Positions 16,605 to 23,938 of a DNA stretch of 23,938 nt are shown here, in pieces. The notes below the pieces were generated by a model that was not told where the DNA came from, made no database searches, and worked only from the letters and a program-made list of their open reading frames with translations. Each line of letters begins with the position of its first letter. The first letter of the stretch is position 1. The DNA comes from Acidobacteriota bacterium (GTDB lineage: Bacteria > Acidobacteriota > Terriglobia > Acidiferrales > UBA7541), in NCBI GenBank assembly GCA_003224195.1, contig QHYP01000230.1, positions 1 through 23,938 on the forward strand, read 5' to 3'. Made by a program: the position numbers and the translations under genes.

Positions 16605-16741
16605 TCGGGTGTAAGGCGATGACGACCCTTCCGGCGGCGCGCCGCCAGGACTCTCCGTCCCCCCGGACTTTTCATGCGCGCGCGGAAACCATGCGTCTTG
16701 GCGCGGCGGCGCCTCCGCGGCTGAAACGTTCGCTTTGGCAA
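16601..16741 (-). CDS. rpmH: 50S ribosomal protein L34
   Basis: A 46-residue, very basic ribosomal protein, read from TTG 16741 with a GAGGGGAG ribosome site just upstream. The sequence is MPKRTFQPRRRRRAKTHGFR, then ARMKSPGGRRVLAARRRKGR and HRLTPD. The family signature (KRTFQP, RxKTHGFRxRM, GRxVLxxRRxKGR) is complete. It heads the rnpA-yidD-yidC-khpB cluster. The stop codon lies inside the terminal repeat of the adjoining inverted-repeat element, so the last residues may have been reshaped by that insertion. Confidence 0.96.
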   Translation of the reverse strand: MPKRTFQPRRRRRAKTHGFRARMKSPGGRRVLAARRRKGRHRLTPD

Positions 16742-16787
16742 AGCAATCTCCCCTCAGGCAGCGCTTACGGCCCCATTCAAAACACCT

Positions 16788-16816
16788 AGTCTAGTCGGCG
16801 CGCCGAGCAGGGTCAA
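16788..16816 (-). promoter_or_regulatory. Sigma-70-type promoter of rpmH
   Basis: On the minus strand TTGACC (16816-16811; 5/6) and TAGACT (16793-16788; 4/6) are separated by exactly 17 bp. The implied leader is about 40 nt. The 330-bp cassette ends only 15 bp upstream of the -35, so the promoter core is intact but anything farther upstream has been displaced. Confidence 0.65.
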
Positions 16817-16831
16817 GAAAGCCCGGCGGTC

Positions 16832-17161
16832 GGTAGTGTCCTAATTTGGCGGAATGGGCAGTTTTGATTTGAGTCCTAGGTACACGATGCACCACGCCGC
16901 ACTGAAAGAGATTATCCAGAGGGTGCCGAAAATGAATCCGAGTTTCAAACCCAAGGTCCAATACCAGTGCTTTTCACCAAAAAACACTCCAAGCCCCTTG
17001 AAATATGCCACAGCCCAGATTCCGAGTTCCAACAGCATGGTCAAAACAACATAGAACCCGCAAGTAAGCAGGCCAAGTTTGAAGAAGAGCATAAACACTC
17101 CGACTTTCGTCTCAGTTGGGCCTTGCGATTCTACGCGCTCGCGGCAAATTAGGACACTACC
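16832..17161. mobile_element. 330-bp transposase-less cassette with 17-bp TIRs and 8-bp target duplication
   Basis: Perfect 17-bp terminal inverted repeats: GGTAGTGTCCTAATTTG (16832-16848) and CAAATTAGGACACTACC (17145-17161). The flanks carry the direct repeat CGGCGGTC (16824-16831 and 17162-17169), as expected for a target-site duplication. The interior looks less GC-rich than its neighbours and encodes one small membrane protein but no transposase. This is the structure of a mobile insertion cassette or a gene-carrying MITE mobilised in trans. IS1595, IS66 and IS256 elements make duplications of about this size; the parent family is not determined. Confidence 0.82.
16841..17092 (-). CDS. 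Small membrane protein carried by the 330-bp cassette
   Basis: 83 residues from ATG 17092, with GGAG 5 bases upstream (a GTG at 17098 is also possible). Two long hydrophobic segments are visible: LGLLTCGFYVVLTMLLELGI near the N-terminus and GLKLGFIFGTLWIISFSAAW in the second half. They are joined by a loop (FKGLGVFFGEKHWYW), and the tail is LKSKLPIPPN. Its TAG stop lies in the left terminal repeat, so the gene fills almost the whole element. I recognise no family. It could be a passenger gene or a degenerate cargo. Confidence 0.6.
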   Translation of the reverse strand: MLFFKLGLLTCGFYVVLTMLLELGIWAVAYFKGLGVFFGEKHWYWTLGLKLGFIFGTLWIISFSAAWCIVYLGLKSKLPIPPN

Positions 17162-17186
17162 CGGCGGTCAACCTCTGCCCAATTCG

Positions 17187-18470
17187 TCAGGCATGAGCAC
17201 GTTTGTATTCGTCAAAGGCCGCGAGGAAGCGGTCCACATCTTTTTTCAGCAGGTAATATGGTGTCGAAAGCCGCAGCTTGGAAGGCTCCCCGCCGCGAAT
17301 GCGAATCTTCTTGGTCTTCCACATCCAGTTTTCCAGGTCCATGCGCTTGATGGGCGGCACGTTCACCGTCGCAATCCCGCAGCGCAGCGCGGGTTCAGGT
17401 GAGGTCCACGACTCGGCGCCTCGCTTCGTCATCTCGTTCAAGATGTAATCCGCCATCTGGCGGTGGCGTTTCTCGATGCGCTCCATCCCGATCTGATTCG
17501 CAAATTGAATCGCGGCGCGCAGGCCCCAGAGCGCCGGCACGTTGGAGCTGCCGATGCGCTGAAAACGCTCGGCGCGCAGCTTCGGGTCATCCCAGCCTTC
17601 CGTGGCAATCGTGTTCCACACGCGGTCAATCATTTCGTCGCGCACGTAGAGGAATCCCGTGCCCTTCGTCGCCTGGAGCCACTTGTGCGGGCTCGAAGAG
17701 TACATGTCGCAGCCGAGCTCGCGCAAATTCAGCCGCATCATCCCCGGCACGTGGGCGCCATCCACAGCGGAGAGAATGCTCTTCGATCGAGCCAGCGCGC
17801 ACAGTTCCTTCGCCGGCAGGACGACGCCCGTCACGGTGGGAATGTGGCTGAAGAAAATCACGCGCGTGCGCGGCGTAATCGCGTCATTGAAGAGGTTTAG
17901 TACGGCCGCGGCATTTGGCACCGGCTTCGGCAGCGTCACTTTCTTCACCATGATGCCGTAGCGCTTTGCACGCAGGTTCCACGGGTGCTCGCCGCCGGGA
18001 TGCTCCTGGTCCGTCATCAGGACTTCGTCGCCCGCCTTCAAGTCCAGCCCATTGGCGATGTAGCTGTTGGCCTCGGTCGCGTTGCGTAGCAGCGCAATTT
18101 CGTCGCGCATGCAGCCGACAAACGCGGCCAGTGGGTCACGGAACTCGTTCCACGAGGCGTAGCCCCAGATCGGATAGTCTTCCGGATCGTCCTGCGCGAG
18201 CTTTTCGCACTCGTTGTAGCCGTCGAAAATTGCGCGCAGCACCGGCGCCGGCGACGAGCCCACCGTTCCGTTGTTCAGATACACCTCGTCCTCGGGAATC
18301 AAAAATTGCTTGCGCAGCTCCGTCCAATACGCATCTTCATTCGAGCCGTAGAGCGCCGGGTCAGGCAGCTTCGCCGGCGCTTGCGCCGCCCGCACAAAAA
18401 GCGACTCGCGCAGGCCCAGCACTCCGGTAAATCCCGCGGCGGCAGAGAGGAATTGGCGGCGATCGAGCAT
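17187..18470 (-). CDS. Tat-exported PLP-dependent class V aminotransferase-like protein
   Basis: 427 residues from ATG 18470 (GGAGG, spacing 6). The N-terminus MLDRRQFLSAAAGFTGVLGL is a twin-arginine signal, so the enzyme should be exported folded with its cofactor. The fold-type I core resembles isopenicillin-N epimerase and cysteine-desulfurase-like proteins: LNNGTVGSSP (65-74), ATEANSYIANGL (131-142) and DQEHPGGEHPW (154-164). The cofactor Asp is in SAVDGAH (234-240) and the Schiff-base Lys is Lys263 in SSSPHKWLQATKG (258-270). The reaction and substrate cannot be fixed from sequence. It is transcribed alone; an inverted-repeat element lies 34 bp upstream of the start. Confidence 0.9.
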   Translation of the reverse strand: MLDRRQFLSAAAGFTGVLGLRESLFVRAAQAPAKLPDPALYGSNEDAYWTELRKQFLIPEDEVYLNNGTVGSSPAPVLRAIFDGYNECEKLAQDDPEDYPIWGYASWNEFRDPLAAFVGCMRDEIALLRNATEANSYIANGLDLKAGDEVLMTDQEHPGGEHPWNLRAKRYGIMVKKVTLPKPVPNAAAVLNLFNDAITPRTRVIFFSHIPTVTGVVLPAKELCALARSKSILSAVDGAHVPGMMRLNLRELGCDMYSSSPHKWLQATKGTGFLYVRDEMIDRVWNTIATEGWDDPKLRAERFQRIGSSNVPALWGLRAAIQFANQIGMERIEKRHRQMADYILNEMTKRGAESWTSPEPALRCGIATVNVPPIKRMDLENWMWKTKKIRIRGGEPSKLRLSTPYYLLKKDVDRFLAAFDEYKRAHA

Positions 18471-18504
18471 CGGCAACCTCCACTTGAGTGACTTAGCGCG
18501 CATT

Positions 18505-18617
18505 CTAGTGCCGTTCCAACTTTTTGAAGCTAACTTTTTTCTCCGCAGAGAAGAAGCAGCAGGGAGGTTCAGGCAGCGGGTATTTGGCTCGCCTGAGGCG
18601 AGTTGGAACGGCACTAG
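18505..18617. repeat. Inverted-repeat element, copy 2
   Basis: 113 bp with the same perfect 16-bp ends as copy 1: CTAGTGCCGTTCCAAC (18505-18520) and GTTGGAACGGCACTAG (18602-18617). The inner stem is CTCGCC-TGA-GGCGAG, where copy 1 has CCCGCC-TA-GGCGGG: one base pair changed on both sides, a compensatory change. The left halves align (CAACTTTTTGAAG against CAACTATTTGGAA, and a shared CTCCGCA at the same offset). It lies in the 321-bp divergent gap between the aminotransferase and SDR genes. Confidence 0.85.
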
Positions 18618-18737
18618 TGGCCCGGCCGGTGTTATACAAGAACGCCCTGCGATGTGTGGCCGCAACTCGGGAGATTTCCTTTGAAACCGTAAATGAGTAG
18701 AGTAACCTCTCGCGCCGAAATCATGGCGCCTGAAATG

Positions 18738-18784
18738 TTGACCGCTTTGCGGTCACACAGCAGTTGACCGCTTCGCCGTCACAC
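18738..18784 (+). promoter_or_regulatory. Tandem operator-like palindromes upstream of the SDR operon
   Basis: Two copies of a 21-bp repeat with a 26-bp period (18738-18758 and 18764-18784). The first contains the perfect dyad TGACCGCTTTGCGGTCA (18739-18755). The second is the same with a TTC centre and one arm mismatch. The second copy ends 7 bp before the SDR ATG, where a ribosome site would be expected; none is seen. This fits a cooperative repressor or activator site for a sugar operon. Confidence 0.5.
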
Positions 18785-18791
18785 TGTTTCT

Positions 18792-19565
18792 ATGGATACT
18801 GCCAGACCGCCGATCTACCCTGGCCTCGCCGGCAAAACGGTCTTCATTACCGGCGGAGGAAGCGGCATCGGTGCGGCCTTCACGCAAACCTTCGCTTTGC
18901 AAGGAGCGCGCGTTGCTTTCGTGGATATTGCGGACGAAGCGAGCCGGACGCTCATGGGGCAGATCCAGAAAGAGACTGGAACGGCGCCACTCTTCATCCC
19001 CTGCGACGTCCGCGACATCGCCGCGCTCCAGGGCGCTATTGAAAAAGTCCGCCTCGCGTTTGGCGACATCGGTGTGCTCATCAACAATGCAGGCAACGAC
19101 GACCGTCACACGCTGGAGCAAGTTACGCCAGCGTACTGGGATGACCGGATCTCGGTGAACTTGCGCCACATGTTCTTCGCAGCTCAAGCCGTCCTCCCGC
19201 AGATGAAGCGCCTCGCCGGGGGCGCCATCATCAATCTTGGCTCCATTATTTGGAGGCTCAAGCAAACTGGTCTTCCCGTATACAACGCGAGTAAAGCCTC
19301 CATTACCGGGCTGACCCGGGTTCTGGCGCGTGAATTCGGCCCCTTCAGCATACGCGTCAACACGCTGTCGCCGGGAGCCGTCTGGACCGAGCGGCAAATC
19401 AAACTGTGGTATTCGCCCGAGTTCGAGAAGGAAGTCATGGCCGGTCAATGTTTGAAGACGCGGGTGCTTCCCAATGACGTCGCGAACATGGCGCTGTTTC
19501 TAGCTTCGGATGCCGCGGAGAAATGCACAGCGCAAGACTTCATCGTGGATGCAGGCTGGAGTTGA
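18792..19565 (+). CDS. SDR-family NAD(P)-dependent oxidoreductase
   Basis: A 257-residue classical short-chain dehydrogenase. The cofactor loop is TGGGSGIG (20-27), NNAG is at 98-101, and the catalytic residues are Ser151, Tyr164 and Lys168 (GSIIW and YNASK). CDV after the second strand and PGAVWTE follow family rules. The set is complete, so it should be active, most likely oxidising a sugar or polyol given the two following genes. It heads a three-gene plus-strand operon; the next start lies 7 bases after its stop. No Shine-Dalgarno precedes ATG 18792; a tandem palindrome sits there instead. Confidence 0.93.
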   Translation: MDTARPPIYPGLAGKTVFITGGGSGIGAAFTQTFALQGARVAFVDIADEASRTLMGQIQKETGTAPLFIPCDVRDIAALQGAIEKVRLAFGDIGVLINNAGNDDRHTLEQVTPAYWDDRISVNLRHMFFAAQAVLPQMKRLAGGAIINLGSIIWRLKQTGLPVYNASKASITGLTRVLAREFGPFSIRVNTLSPGAVWTERQIKLWYSPEFEKEVMAGQCLKTRVLPNDVANMALFLASDAAEKCTAQDFIVDAGWS

Positions 19566-19572
19566 GAAAACG

Positions 19573-20628
19573 ATGAGAACGATCAAAGGACCGGCCATTT
19601 TTCTCGCGCAGTTCGCAGGGGACAAAGCTCCCTTCAACAATTTGAAGAACATCGCTTCATGGACCGCCAAACTCGGTTACAAGGGCGTGCAAATCCCGTC
19701 CTGGGATGCCCGCCTGTTCGACCTGCAGCGAGCAGCGGAAAGCAAATCCTACTGTGACGAAATCCGCGGCATGTTGGCGAGCCACGGTCTCGAGATCACT
19801 GAACTTTCGACCCATCTTCAAGGGCAGTTGGTGGCTGTGCATCCCGCCTACGACCTTGCGTTCGATGGATTCACGCCAGAGAGGTTCCGGGGCAACCCAC
19901 GAGCGAGGCAATCCTGGGCGGTCGAGCAGTTACTGTTCGCAGCGAAGGCGTCCGCCAATCTCGGGCTCACGGCGCATGCGACATTTTCGGGAGCGCTTGC
20001 ATGGCCGTACTTGTACCCGTGGCCGCAGCGGCCTGCCGGTCTGATTGAAACTGCTTTTGAAGAGCTAGCGGCGCGCTGGCGCCCCATCTTGGATGTGTTC
20101 GATGAAGCAGGAGTGGACCTGTGCTTTGAGATACATCCCGGTGAAGACTTGCACGATGGAGTCACCTTCGACATGTTCTTGGAGCGTGTCGGCAACCACG
20201 CGCGCTGCAACGTGCTTTTTGACCCGAGTCATTTCGTGCTTCAGCAGCTCGCTTATCTTGATTTCCTCGATCTCTATCACGACCGCGTCAAAATGTTCCA
20301 CGTCAAGGATGCAGAATTTCGCCCGACGGGCCGCCAGGGCGTGTACGGCGGTTATCAGCCCTGGGTGAATCGCGCCGGAAGATTCCGCTCGCCTGGAGAT
20401 GGCCAAGTTGATTTCACTGCCATATTTTCCAAGCTGACGCAGTATGGCTTCCCGGGATGGGCGGTACTGGAGTGGGAATGTTGTATCAAGAGTGGCGAGC
20501 AGGGAGCCGCCGAAGGTGCCCCATTTATTGCGCGGCATATCATTCAGGCCGTCGGCAGCGCCTTCGATGACTTTGCAAGTTCGGGCACCGATCGAGGCGC
20601 AAATCGCCGCATTTTGGGTCTGGTTTGA
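19573..20628 (+). CDS. Sugar-phosphate isomerase/epimerase-like TIM-barrel protein
   Basis: 351 residues from ATG 19573. The frame is open upstream, but that part overlaps the SDR gene and is not conserved. The AP-endonuclease-2-type TIM barrel is recognised by LGYKGVQIPSWD (34-45) and the probable metal ligands in CFEIHPGED (Glu186), FDPSHF (Asp217, His220), FHVKDAE (His243) and AVLEWE (Glu300). Related proteins isomerise or epimerise sugars and inositol derivatives. It lies between an SDR and a Gfo/Idh/MocA enzyme, a common grouping for catabolism of unusual sugars by oxidation followed by isomerisation. The exact substrate is unknown. Confidence 0.9.
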   Translation: MRTIKGPAIFLAQFAGDKAPFNNLKNIASWTAKLGYKGVQIPSWDARLFDLQRAAESKSYCDEIRGMLASHGLEITELSTHLQGQLVAVHPAYDLAFDGFTPERFRGNPRARQSWAVEQLLFAAKASANLGLTAHATFSGALAWPYLYPWPQRPAGLIETAFEELAARWRPILDVFDEAGVDLCFEIHPGEDLHDGVTFDMFLERVGNHARCNVLFDPSHFVLQQLAYLDFLDLYHDRVKMFHVKDAEFRPTGRQGVYGGYQPWVNRAGRFRSPGDGQVDFTAIFSKLTQYGFPGWAVLEWECCIKSGEQGAAEGAPFIARHIIQAVGSAFDDFASSGTDRGANRRILGLV

Positions 20629-20643
20629 ATCTGGACGAAGCTC

Positions 20644-21828
20644 ATGACCGCAAATCCAAACCCCACGGATGCACAAAATCGGCGTCTCAGGCTCGGTATG
20701 GTCGGCGGCGGGCCTGGCGGCTTCATCGGCGCCGTGCACCGCATGGCTGCGCGGCTCGATGATCATTTTGAACTCGTCGCAGCGGCCTTGTCTTCTGACC
20801 CGGAGCGAAGCCGCGCCGCCGCGCTCGACCTTCACATCGCAGCAGATCGTGCTTACCGTAGTTTCGCGGAGATGGCTTCGGCCGAAGGGGCTAGGGCCGA
20901 CCGTATCGACGCGGTCTCGATTGTCACACCGAATCATCTTCATTTCCCGGTTGCGAAAGCCTTTCTTGAGGCCGGCATTCACGTGATTTGCGACAAACCT
21001 CTCACGACATCTCTCGACGACGCATTGGCTCTCGCCAAAATGGTCCGCGGCACGGGACTCATCTTTGGCCTCACGCACAATTACACCGGCTATCCCATGG
21101 TGCGGCAGGCGCGGCAAATGACGGAGGGTGGCGAACTCGGGCGAATTCGCGTCGTGCAAGTGCAGTACGCGCAGGATTGGCTGACCACGCCGCTGGAGGC
21201 GACGGGCCAGAAGCAAGCCCTCTGGCGCACCGACCCGGCGCAGAGCGGGCCTGCCGGCGCCCTCGGGGACATCGGGACGCATGCATACAACATCGTATCT
21301 TTCGTGACCGGTTTCCATGGCGAACAGGTGGCCGCGGACCTTTCGACCTTCGTGCCCGGGCGGCGGCTCGACGACAATGTGCAAGTGCTGTTGCGTTTTG
21401 AGGGCGGCGCGCGAGGAATGTTGTGGGCGAGCCAGGTAGCCCCCGGAAACGAGAACAATCTTCGCTTGCGCGTTTATGGAGAGAAAGCCGGAATCGAGTG
21501 GGCGCAGGAAGATCCAAACTATCTGCGGTTTACTCCCTACGGCAAGGCGCCGGTTTTGATCAGCCGCTCGGGGCCCGTGGCGACCGCGTACGCGAAGCAC
21601 GCCACCCGCATCCCATCGGGCCACCCGGAGGGATACGTGGAGGCGTTCGCCCAGCTTTATACCGACTTAGCCGAGCAGATCTCCGCGCGACGCGCCGGGC
21701 GTCCTCCCGCGCCGGCGTCTCTGCTCGTGCCCAATGTCGAGGATGGTGTGGCGGGGGTTCGCTTCATCAGCGCCGTTCTGGAGTCTTCACGGCACAACTC
21801 GTCATGGGTGAATCTGCCGCCGTCGTGA
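20644..21828 (+). CDS. Gfo/Idh/MocA-family oxidoreductase
   Basis: A 394-residue NAD(P)-dependent sugar/inositol-type dehydrogenase. The Rossmann motif is LGMVGGGPGGFIGAVHR (17-33). SIVTPNHLHFPVA and HVICDKPLTTS carry the catalytic-loop Lys of the EKP-type motif. GALGDIGTHAYN holds the conserved Asp and His of the active site. The C-terminal part is the usual alpha/beta oligomerisation domain. It begins 15 bp after the isomerase/epimerase gene and is convergent with the TonB receptor (10 bp between stops). The order SDR, isomerase, Gfo/Idh suggests a pathway acting on a sugar ketone, but the substrate is not deducible. Confidence 0.93.
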   Translation: MTANPNPTDAQNRRLRLGMVGGGPGGFIGAVHRMAARLDDHFELVAAALSSDPERSRAAALDLHIAADRAYRSFAEMASAEGARADRIDAVSIVTPNHLHFPVAKAFLEAGIHVICDKPLTTSLDDALALAKMVRGTGLIFGLTHNYTGYPMVRQARQMTEGGELGRIRVVQVQYAQDWLTTPLEATGQKQALWRTDPAQSGPAGALGDIGTHAYNIVSFVTGFHGEQVAADLSTFVPGRRLDDNVQVLLRFEGGARGMLWASQVAPGNENNLRLRVYGEKAGIEWAQEDPNYLRFTPYGKAPVLISRSGPVATAYAKHATRIPSGHPEGYVEAFAQLYTDLAEQISARRAGRPPAPASLLVPNVEDGVAGVRFISAVLESSRHNSSWVNLPPS

Positions 21829-21838
21829 GGAATGCCGC

Positions 21839-23938
21839 TCAAAAGTGGAACTTCAAGCTGCCTCCCACCGTGCGTGAGGGCGCGTACTGAACGGGGATCT
21901 CTTCGCTTTCCTTCGCGATCTGGTAGATGCTGTCCGACACGTTGGTGATGTCGAATTCAAGATCCAGGTGCCGTGGCTCCGTTTTCCAGAGCATGAGTCC
22001 CGCGACCAGGTCGGCGGTGAAGTGCTGCGGCAGGCGCGGGCCGTTTTCCACGATCGTGCCGCTACCGTAGCGCATCGCGCTTCCCGCCCAGAAACCCCGC
22101 CACCGATTGTTGTAGAAGATTTGCGCCGTGCCCGTGTGCGTTTGGTCGAAGGCGGGGATGATGCGTTCGCCCGCGACCAGGGGTTCATCCCCGGCGAACC
22201 CGCCCGTAATGGGACCATAGAAATATGTTTTCGCAAGCGCGTATTGGAATCTTCCGGAGATGCCCAGGCGCTCGAGTTGGCGCATATTCAGCACCAACTC
22301 GACGCCCTTCGACCGCGCGCTGGCGAAGTTGATGGGCACAAAAATCCGCGAGATGGAAATCTCGTGGTTCTCGAAACTGTTCCTCCCCGTGTGCAGGTAG
22401 GCATTGAGTTCCAAGCTCACTCGGGCGTAAAGCTCCTGCGTCCATCCCACTTCGTAATAGTGTTGCGTGTAGGGGCGCACGTCGCCCACGCGTTGCGCCG
22501 GATTGATGGCGTTGTTCCCGATGAAGCTGGCGAGCAGGGAATACTCGATGGGCGGAGGTGAAAACAAACGATTGTAGGCGGCATGGAGCACAGACTTCGT
22601 TTTGCTGAAGTGGTATGCCAGTCCAAGGCGCGGGCTGATTCGCACGCCCGTGTCCACGAGGTCGAAGTAGTCATACCGAATTCCCGCGTCGGCCGTCAGG
22701 TTCCGCAACGGAGAAAAGTGGTCCTGCGCGTACAGGCTGGCCTGCCCGCCCTCGCCCCAGCCGCGGAACGCTGGAAAAACTTCCGGGTCTCCACGGCCGT
22801 CGAAGAAGAAGCTTTCTCCTTCGCGCAGCCGCACGAGATCGACGCCGGCCTTGAAGAAATGCGCGCGCCAGGAGTGGGAGAGGTCGCTCTTGATGCCTAG
22901 AGTCAACGTCGCTCGTGATGCGGCCGAGAGGGGCGTGACCGCGTCCGTCGTCGGCAGCACCTCGTCTGAACTTGTGCGTTCGTAGATCGAAGTTTGCAGC
23001 AGCGTCTGCGGAGAAAACGTATGCAGCCAGCCCAGAATCGCCGTCTCCTGGCGAAGGTGCCGCTGGGCGTCGCGGCCGGCCGCCTGATCGGCGGTAATAT
23101 TGGGCTGCTGAAAATTGGTGCCGGAGCCCATCAGCAGCAGCTTGAGCGTGTCGTTGTTGCCAGCGCGCCAGTCAAGCTGCGCCGTGGCCCGCGAGCCTTT
23201 GCCGAAATCAAAAAGTTCCGTAGGCTCCGGCGGGTCCAGGTAGCGACCGGACGTGAACCCATCCGCAAAGAAGTAGTAGCCGAGCCTTCCCGCCTGCCCG
23301 CCGTAGTCCGCGTTGAGGTCGTAGTTATCCAGCGTCGCGCCGCGGAAATTTACGCCGCCGTGGCCGGCGAGGTCGGAGCCGGACCGCGTCGTGACGTCGA
23401 GCACGCCGCCAAACCGGTTGCCGTATTCCGGCGTGAAGCCGCCCGTCATCAGGTCCACGGTCTCGAAAATTTGCGGGCTTACGCCGGGAGAGAACTGCGG
23501 CTGCGTATTGTCGAGGAATGACACTCCATTGATGAACTCGTGCAGCGAAAACTCCGTGCCGCGCACGGCCAGGAAATTGTCGTGGCTGTCGCTGGCCCCG
23601 GGCATAAGGTTGTTCACCAGGTCATTCGTGCTCTCGATCAGCGGCTCGGGGAGCCGCTCCAGATCCCGCCGCGTGAAAGTGTAGGAACTTCCCGTTTTCT
23701 CGGGATCCACGCTCAGGTAGTTGGCGTGTACCTCGACCTTTTCCTGCACCGCTGCGAGCTTCTGCAGGTCCACGTTGAGCGAAAGCACTTGGCGCGGCCG
23801 CAGCACGAAATCATAGGCGGACACATAGTAGCCGGCCGCCTGTACCTTCAGTGTGTAAGCTCCCGCTCCAACCGGGGGAAGACGAAACTTACCATCGCTA
23901 TCGGCGAGGGCGGTGGCAACCGTCCTGCCGTCCTCATG
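21839..23938 (-). CDS. TonB-dependent outer-membrane receptor with carboxypeptidase-regulatory-like domain, 5' end outside window
   Basis: The frame is open across the window end, so the true N-terminus and signal peptide are missing; GTG 23824 is an internal codon. The visible N-terminal part (DSDGKFRLPPVGAGAYTLKV) is a carboxypeptidase-D regulatory/Cna-B-like beta domain. The plug follows: FTRRDLERLPEPL, NNLMPGASDSHDNFLAVRG and VDLMTGGFTPEYGNRFGGVL. About 500 residues of beta-barrel follow, ending GGSLKFHF with the C-terminal aromatic of outer-membrane proteins. The N-terminal Cna-B-like extension is typical of the large acidobacterial TonB receptors. The ligand is unknown; proximity to the sugar operon is suggestive only, since it is on the opposite strand. 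Confidence 0.92.
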   Translation of the reverse strand, partial: HEDGRTVATALADSDGKFRLPPVGAGAYTLKVQAAGYYVSAYDFVLRPRQVLSLNVDLQKLAAVQEKVEVHANYLSVDPEKTGSSYTFTRRDLERLPEPLIESTNDLVNNLMPGASDSHDNFLAVRGTEFSLHEFINGVSFLDNTQPQFSPGVSPQIFETVDLMTGGFTPEYGNRFGGVLDVTTRSGSDLAGHGGVNFRGATLDNYDLNADYGGQAGRLGYYFFADGFTSGRYLDPPEPTELFDFGKGSRATAQLDWRAGNNDTLKLLLMGSGTNFQQPNITADQAAGRDAQRHLRQETAILGWLHTFSPQTLLQTSIYERTSSDEVLPTTDAVTPLSAASRATLTLGIKSDLSHSWRAHFFKAGVDLVRLREGESFFFDGRGDPEVFPAFRGWGEGGQASLYAQDHFSPLRNLTADAGIRYDYFDLVDTGVRISPRLGLAYHFSKTKSVLHAAYNRLFSPPPIEYSLLASFIGNNAINPAQRVGDVRPYTQHYYEVGWTQELYARVSLELNAYLHTGRNSFENHEISISRIFVPINFASARSKGVELVLNMRQLERLGISGRFQYALAKTYFYGPITGGFAGDEPLVAGERIIPAFDQTHTGTAQIFYNNRWRGFWAGSAMRYGSGTIVENGPRLPQHFTADLVAGLMLWKTEPRHLDLEFDITNVSDSIYQIAKESEEIPVQYAPSRTVGGSLKFHF

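Noticed and set aside
20065..21624. 519-aa minus-strand open frame
   Set aside because: Lies wholly antisense to the isomerase and Gfo/Idh genes, with no recognisable motif and low-complexity shadow composition.

Overview
This is a GC-rich bacterial chromosome segment. The acidobacterial-style TonB receptor, the ACP-fused AMP ligase, the bactofilin next to parAB and the many secreted or membrane proteins suggest a soil Acidobacteriota relative. That assignment is inference; there is no rRNA in the window to confirm it.

Layout. 1-1053 (-): 5' part of an ACP-fused fatty-acyl-AMP ligase. 1213-1746 (+): an AhpD/carboxymuconolactone-decarboxylase-like gene whose reading frame passes through a TGA at the second Cys of its CxxC motif. 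A 7-bp hairpin follows 13 nt later, so it is read here as a selenoprotein. 1759-2271 (-): pentapeptide-repeat protein. 2533-3513 (+): exported protein of unknown function. 3515-5229 (-): purD followed by a MOSC protein. 5536-7023 (+): rhomboid protease with a C-terminal TPR region.

7202-10462 (-): rsmG, parA, parB and a bactofilin, with two parS sites between rsmG and parA. 10491-11024 (-): degenerate CPBP/CAAX-protease-like frame. 11121-12190 (+): selD (selenophosphate synthetase) with an apparent frameshift at its active-site segment, followed by a YdjM-family membrane protein. 13432-16741 (-): rpmH, rnpA, yidD, yidC and khpB/jag. The familiar origin-proximal order rpmH-rnpA-yidD-yidC-jag-mnmE-mnmG-rsmG-parA-parB is therefore present, but mnmE-mnmG is absent and selD, ydjM and the CPBP remnant lie there instead.

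Two kinds of small repeat element flank rpmH. One is a ~106-113 bp inverted-repeat element in two diverged copies (16499-16604 and 18505-18617). The other is a 330-bp element (16832-17161) with perfect 17-bp terminal inverted repeats and an 8-bp direct duplication; it carries only a small membrane-protein ORF and no transposase.

17187-18470 (-): Tat-exported PLP class V aminotransferase-like protein. 18792-21828 (+): a three-gene carbohydrate-type operon (SDR dehydrogenase, sugar-phosphate isomerase/epimerase-like, Gfo/Idh/MocA oxidoreductase) preceded by a tandem palindromic operator-like repeat. 21839-23938 (-): TonB-dependent receptor running off the window.

The most interesting theme is selenium: a probable Sec-containing AhpD-like redox protein and selD lie within 10 kb, and selD looks frameshifted in this assembly. 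The second is the transposase-less cassette inserted just upstream of the rpmH promoter.
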